This document shows, piece after piece, positions 11,917-14,510 of a DNA stretch of 14,510 nt. How positions within the stretch are numbered: the first letter of the stretch is position 1; every line of letters begins with the position of its first letter. The notes beneath the pieces are model-generated. The model saw only the letters and a list, made by a program, of their open reading frames with translations, was not told where the DNA came from and ran no database searches. The position numbers were made by a program, and so were the translations under genes. Source of the DNA: Verrucomicrobiota bacterium (GTDB lineage: Bacteria; Verrucomicrobiota; Verrucomicrobiia; Limisphaerales; UBA11320); the NCBI GenBank assembly GCA_016871475.1, contig VHDG01000014.1, positions 1 to 14,510 of the forward strand. The letters run 5' to 3'.

Positions 11917-14510
11917 TCATCGGACGGTTAGGAAATCGTTGTGGTTCATCAGCGCCCAAGCCAGGTTGGCCCGAGCTTTGGCTGTCTTGACGGACGGTTC
12001 CGCGTCGACCAACGAAGCACGCCAATCCGCCATTGCCTGGAGCGACGCGGCCAGCTCCTGCGGACTCGGTGCGAACCCAAGTAGCAATTTGAACGCGCTG
12101 CCCACATAGGCGGAGTCGGAATCCATCCCAGCCCCGGTGATCCGATCCGCGGTCTTCGGCGCAGCGCTTTGAACCAGGAGGCTATTAGCCATTGCCAAAG
12201 CCTGCTGAGGGGTCACGCTCTGATCTCTCCGGTAACACTCCTTCACTCCAGCATCGTCGAATGTGGACAGAAATGGATTCCGATCATTGTTCGAATGAGT
12301 GAAGTACAGGCTTCGACGCTTCGAGCCAGCTTGCTCCGATGGAGGAACGGGAGGGCCGCCCTGCCTGAGCTCAAGCTCGCCGGAATGGAACAAGACCGCG
12401 TCACGGATCGCTTGCGCCTCGATTCGGATCGGCTGACGACGCCACCAAAACTGATTGTCCGGATCTCTGATCGCGTTCTGCCCCTCCAGGGATGCGGTGG
12501 AGCTCATCCGGTATGCGGCTGAATTCACAATCCATCGATGCAGCCGTTTCAAATCCCACCGGTTGTCGATCAAGTCGCGAGCCAGCCAGTCCAGGAGCTC
12601 TCGATGCGGCGGAGGCGAGGTCTTCCGTCCGAAATCGAATGGGCTGGACACCAGGGGGGCTCCGAAATGACGAGCCCAGAGGTGGTTCACAGCGACTCGC
12701 GCCGTGAGGGGGTGACGGGGGTGCGTGACCCAATCGGCCAGAGCGCGTCGACGCCCGGTGCTGATCGACGGGAACTTCACGGGAGGATCATCTTTTGTGG
12801 AATCCAGGAATCGTGTGGGAGTCCAATAGGCTCCAGCGATTCTATCAAATCGATCGGCCTCCAAGATCGGCGACTGGAGTCTGTTCACTGCGTTGGTCCA
12901 GTTCTCTAGAGCGGCTTTTGCTTCTTTGGTAGCCGCCTCCCGCTTGTCGGGAGAAGCTTCGGCCAGCCGCATTTCCGCCTCCGAAGCCTTCCATCTGGCT
13001 AGCGAAGCCTGCACGCCTCGCTCCGCACGGATGGCGTTCTGTCGGCACTCCTTCAGGCTCTCCGATCGATCCCACTCCGACTGCATCGCCTTGAATCGGA
13101 GCTCCAAACTCGAAAGCTCCATACGAGCGCTTTCGACCTTCTCTTGTGCAGCCTTCACCCGAAGCCGGGCGAGCTCGGCGTTCGTTTCTGAGGCGGATGT
13201 TTTTTGACATCGGCTAAAAGCCTCCTGCGCCTCGACGATCTTCGCCTGAGCAACCTGGCGTCTCGACTCGTATATCCATGAACGCCGCTCTGGTTCCGCA
13301 GCTTCAGCAGGAAGCTCTACCGGGGTAATGTTGATGTCCGTGAAGGAAAATAGTTCCGGCACTCCAGGCGAGACAGGCGCAGACTTGTCAGGCTGGTTTT
13401 CCTGGCCACGGATGAACCGATAAGTGGGCGCGTCCAGAAGCCCATCAAAGACGCGAGGAATTCCATCGCGCGAAGGATCCGATTCGCCGGGCAACAAATC
13501 GGTCCGCGCATGGTGAGGCTCAAAGAACGCGCGCATTCGATAAAAGTCCATCTGCGAGATTGGATCGTATTTATGGTCATGGCATTTCGCGCAGTTCATG
13601 GTGAGCCCAAGGAAACCCTTGGCCACGTGTTCAACCGTTTCCTCCAGCCACTGATTGCGATTGAACAGGAAATAGTTCCGCGCCAGGAACCCACTGGCCC
13701 GGAGTTTTCGCAAGTCGTTGGGAGCATACTCGTCGGCCGCGAGCATCAACCGAATCATTTCATCGTAGGGAACCCCTTGATTTAAGGATTCAACGATCCA
13801 ATCCCGCCAATGCCAAATGTGTTTCTGGCTGTTGCGTAGCTGGTCGCCCAAGCCCCACCAGTCACTATATCGCCAAATATCCATCCAATGCCGCGCCCAT
13901 CTCTCGCCGTAGCGCGGATCCGCCAATAAACGGTCCACGAGCGTCGCATGCCAATTCTCGGCCGAATCCGATTCGGCAGCGCGCATCTCAGCCAAGGAAG
14001 GCGGCAATCCGATGAGATCCAAATACAGACGTCGAATCTGGATGGATCTTTGAGTTTCTGGATTCGGGCGAAGCCCGAGCGCCTCGTGCTTCGCTGCAAT
14101 GAAACGATCGATCGGGTTTTTGACCCATCGCAGATTCTTCACAGAGGGAATCGCAGGCGCGGCAATCGGACGAAACGACCAATGCTCCCGCGGATCTGCC
14201 TCTTCAGTATCGTTCTCGGGCCCCTGCGCACCGGCGACAATCCACTCTTTGACGCGATGAAGTTCCTCGGCTGAAAAAGGAGCCCCTTCATGAGGTGGCG
14301 GCATTCGCTCATCTTCGGAGAGGTGGGAGATCCGCTGAAACAGCAGCGACTTTGAAGCATCGCCGGGAACGATGATCGGTCCATTGTCCCCGCCCTTTCG
14401 CAGCAATCGAATTGAGTCGATCCTTAACCCGGCCTTTTGCTTCAGCGACCCGTGGCAGGAGGAACAGCGTTCCCGCAACAACGGCTTAATCTCGCTCAGA
14501 TAGTCCGCAG
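11917..14510 (-). CDS. PSCyt1-PSCyt2-PSD1 (DUF1549/DUF1553) cytochrome-like protein, N-terminus outside window
   Basis: The frame stays open to the right edge: the codons before the TTG at 14481 read ADYLSEIKP, the usual lead-in to the cytochrome domain, so the true start and export signal are outside. 863 residues are visible. The first haem-binding motif CSSCH is at about 15-19, followed by GLRID and DERMPPPH of the planctomycete cytochrome C domain. PSCyt2/DUF1549 covers about 130-335 (IRRLYLDLIGLPPS, RWARHWMD) and includes a second CxxCH, CAKCHDHKYDPIS, at about 306. An Ala/Glu/Arg-rich coiled coil spans about 405-545. PSD1/DUF1553 covers about 585-825 (HPLTARVAVNHLWARHFGAP, then RWDLKRLHRWIVNSAAYR, then QSVTPQQALAMANS). 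It is probably periplasmic and c-type haem-binding. The biochemical role is unknown; it is paired with the adjacent DUF1501 gene. Confidence 0.93.
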   Translation of the reverse strand, partial: ADYLSEIKPLLRERCSSCHGSLKQKAGLRIDSIRLLRKGGDNGPIIVPGDASKSLLFQRISHLSEDERMPPPHEGAPFSAEELHRVKEWIVAGAQGPENDTEEADPREHWSFRPIAAPAIPSVKNLRWVKNPIDRFIAAKHEALGLRPNPETQRSIQIRRLYLDLIGLPPSLAEMRAAESDSAENWHATLVDRLLADPRYGERWARHWMDIWRYSDWWGLGDQLRNSQKHIWHWRDWIVESLNQGVPYDEMIRLMLAADEYAPNDLRKLRASGFLARNYFLFNRNQWLEETVEHVAKGFLGLTMNCAKCHDHKYDPISQMDFYRMRAFFEPHHARTDLLPGESDPSRDGIPRVFDGLLDAPTYRFIRGQENQPDKSAPVSPGVPELFSFTDINITPVELPAEAAEPERRSWIYESRRQVAQAKIVEAQEAFSRCQKTSASETNAELARLRVKAAQEKVESARMELSSLELRFKAMQSEWDRSESLKECRQNAIRAERGVQASLARWKASEAEMRLAEASPDKREAATKEAKAALENWTNAVNRLQSPILEADRFDRIAGAYWTPTRFLDSTKDDPPVKFPSISTGRRRALADWVTHPRHPLTARVAVNHLWARHFGAPLVSSPFDFGRKTSPPPHRELLDWLARDLIDNRWDLKRLHRWIVNSAAYRMSSTASLEGQNAIRDPDNQFWWRRQPIRIEAQAIRDAVLFHSGELELRQGGPPVPPSEQAGSKRRSLYFTHSNNDRNPFLSTFDDAGVKECYRRDQSVTPQQALAMANSLLVQSAAPKTADRITGAGMDSDSAYVGSAFKLLLGFAPSPQELAASLQAMADWRASLVDAEPSVKTAKARANLAWALMNHNDFLTVR

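Overview
The window looks like chromosomal DNA of a Verrucomicrobiota-type bacterium (Pedosphaera/Limisphaerales-like), or less likely a planctomycete. The reasons are a DUF1549/DUF1553 (PSCyt2-PSD1) cytochrome-like protein next to a Tat-exported DUF1501 protein, a Tat-signal enolase-superfamily dehydratase, a secreted TolB-propeller/CehA metallohydrolase, weak or absent Shine-Dalgarno sequences at most starts, and a C-terminal tail of the GPW...RLFRL kind in the first gene. This lineage call is inference from gene content, not from a marker gene. No rRNA, tRNA, CRISPR array or intact insertion sequence was seen.

Layout. 2-688 (+) is the 3' end of an exported protein, followed by a very good hairpin terminator (737-769). 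1020-2267 (-) is a lipoprotein with a Gln-rich coiled coil, convergent with the first gene. 2268-2698 is a 431-bp spacer. 2699-3793 (+) is a secreted protein of unrecognised family. 3973-6375 (-) is an 800-residue exported protein with a PD40 beta-propeller and a CehA/McbA-type PHP metallohydrolase domain. 6376-7114 holds only small or degenerate reading frames. From 7115 to the right edge all real genes lie on the minus strand. In transcription order they are a PSCyt2/PSD1 protein (11917-14510, N-terminus outside the window), DUF1501 (10437-11888, 28 bp after it), a spacer with heptamer tandem repeats, a secreted five-bladed-propeller glycosidase-like protein (8645-10156), a frameshifted Tat-signal remnant (8480-8618), and a Tat-exported mandelate racemase/sugar-acid dehydratase homologue (7115-8362).

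How the genes may work together. The right half reads as an exported carbohydrate-handling locus: a propeller protein to bind or cut a glycan, an enolase-superfamily enzyme that could dehydrate a sugar acid, and the PSD1/DUF1501 pair that often accompanies such genes in this group. The pathway and substrate are inference.

The most interesting structure lies outside the intact genes. About 78 bp upstream of the dehydratase gene is repeated upstream of the propeller gene (8382-8459 and 10201-10278, about 80% identical). Within it an 18-codon frame ending in TGA lines up without gaps and with several synonymous changes, so the repeat may be the tail of a lost gene or a mobile-element end rather than only a promoter. 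A second pair of related relics lies at 3823-3914 and 6734-6818. I see no convincing complete new defence, mobile or RNA-based system.
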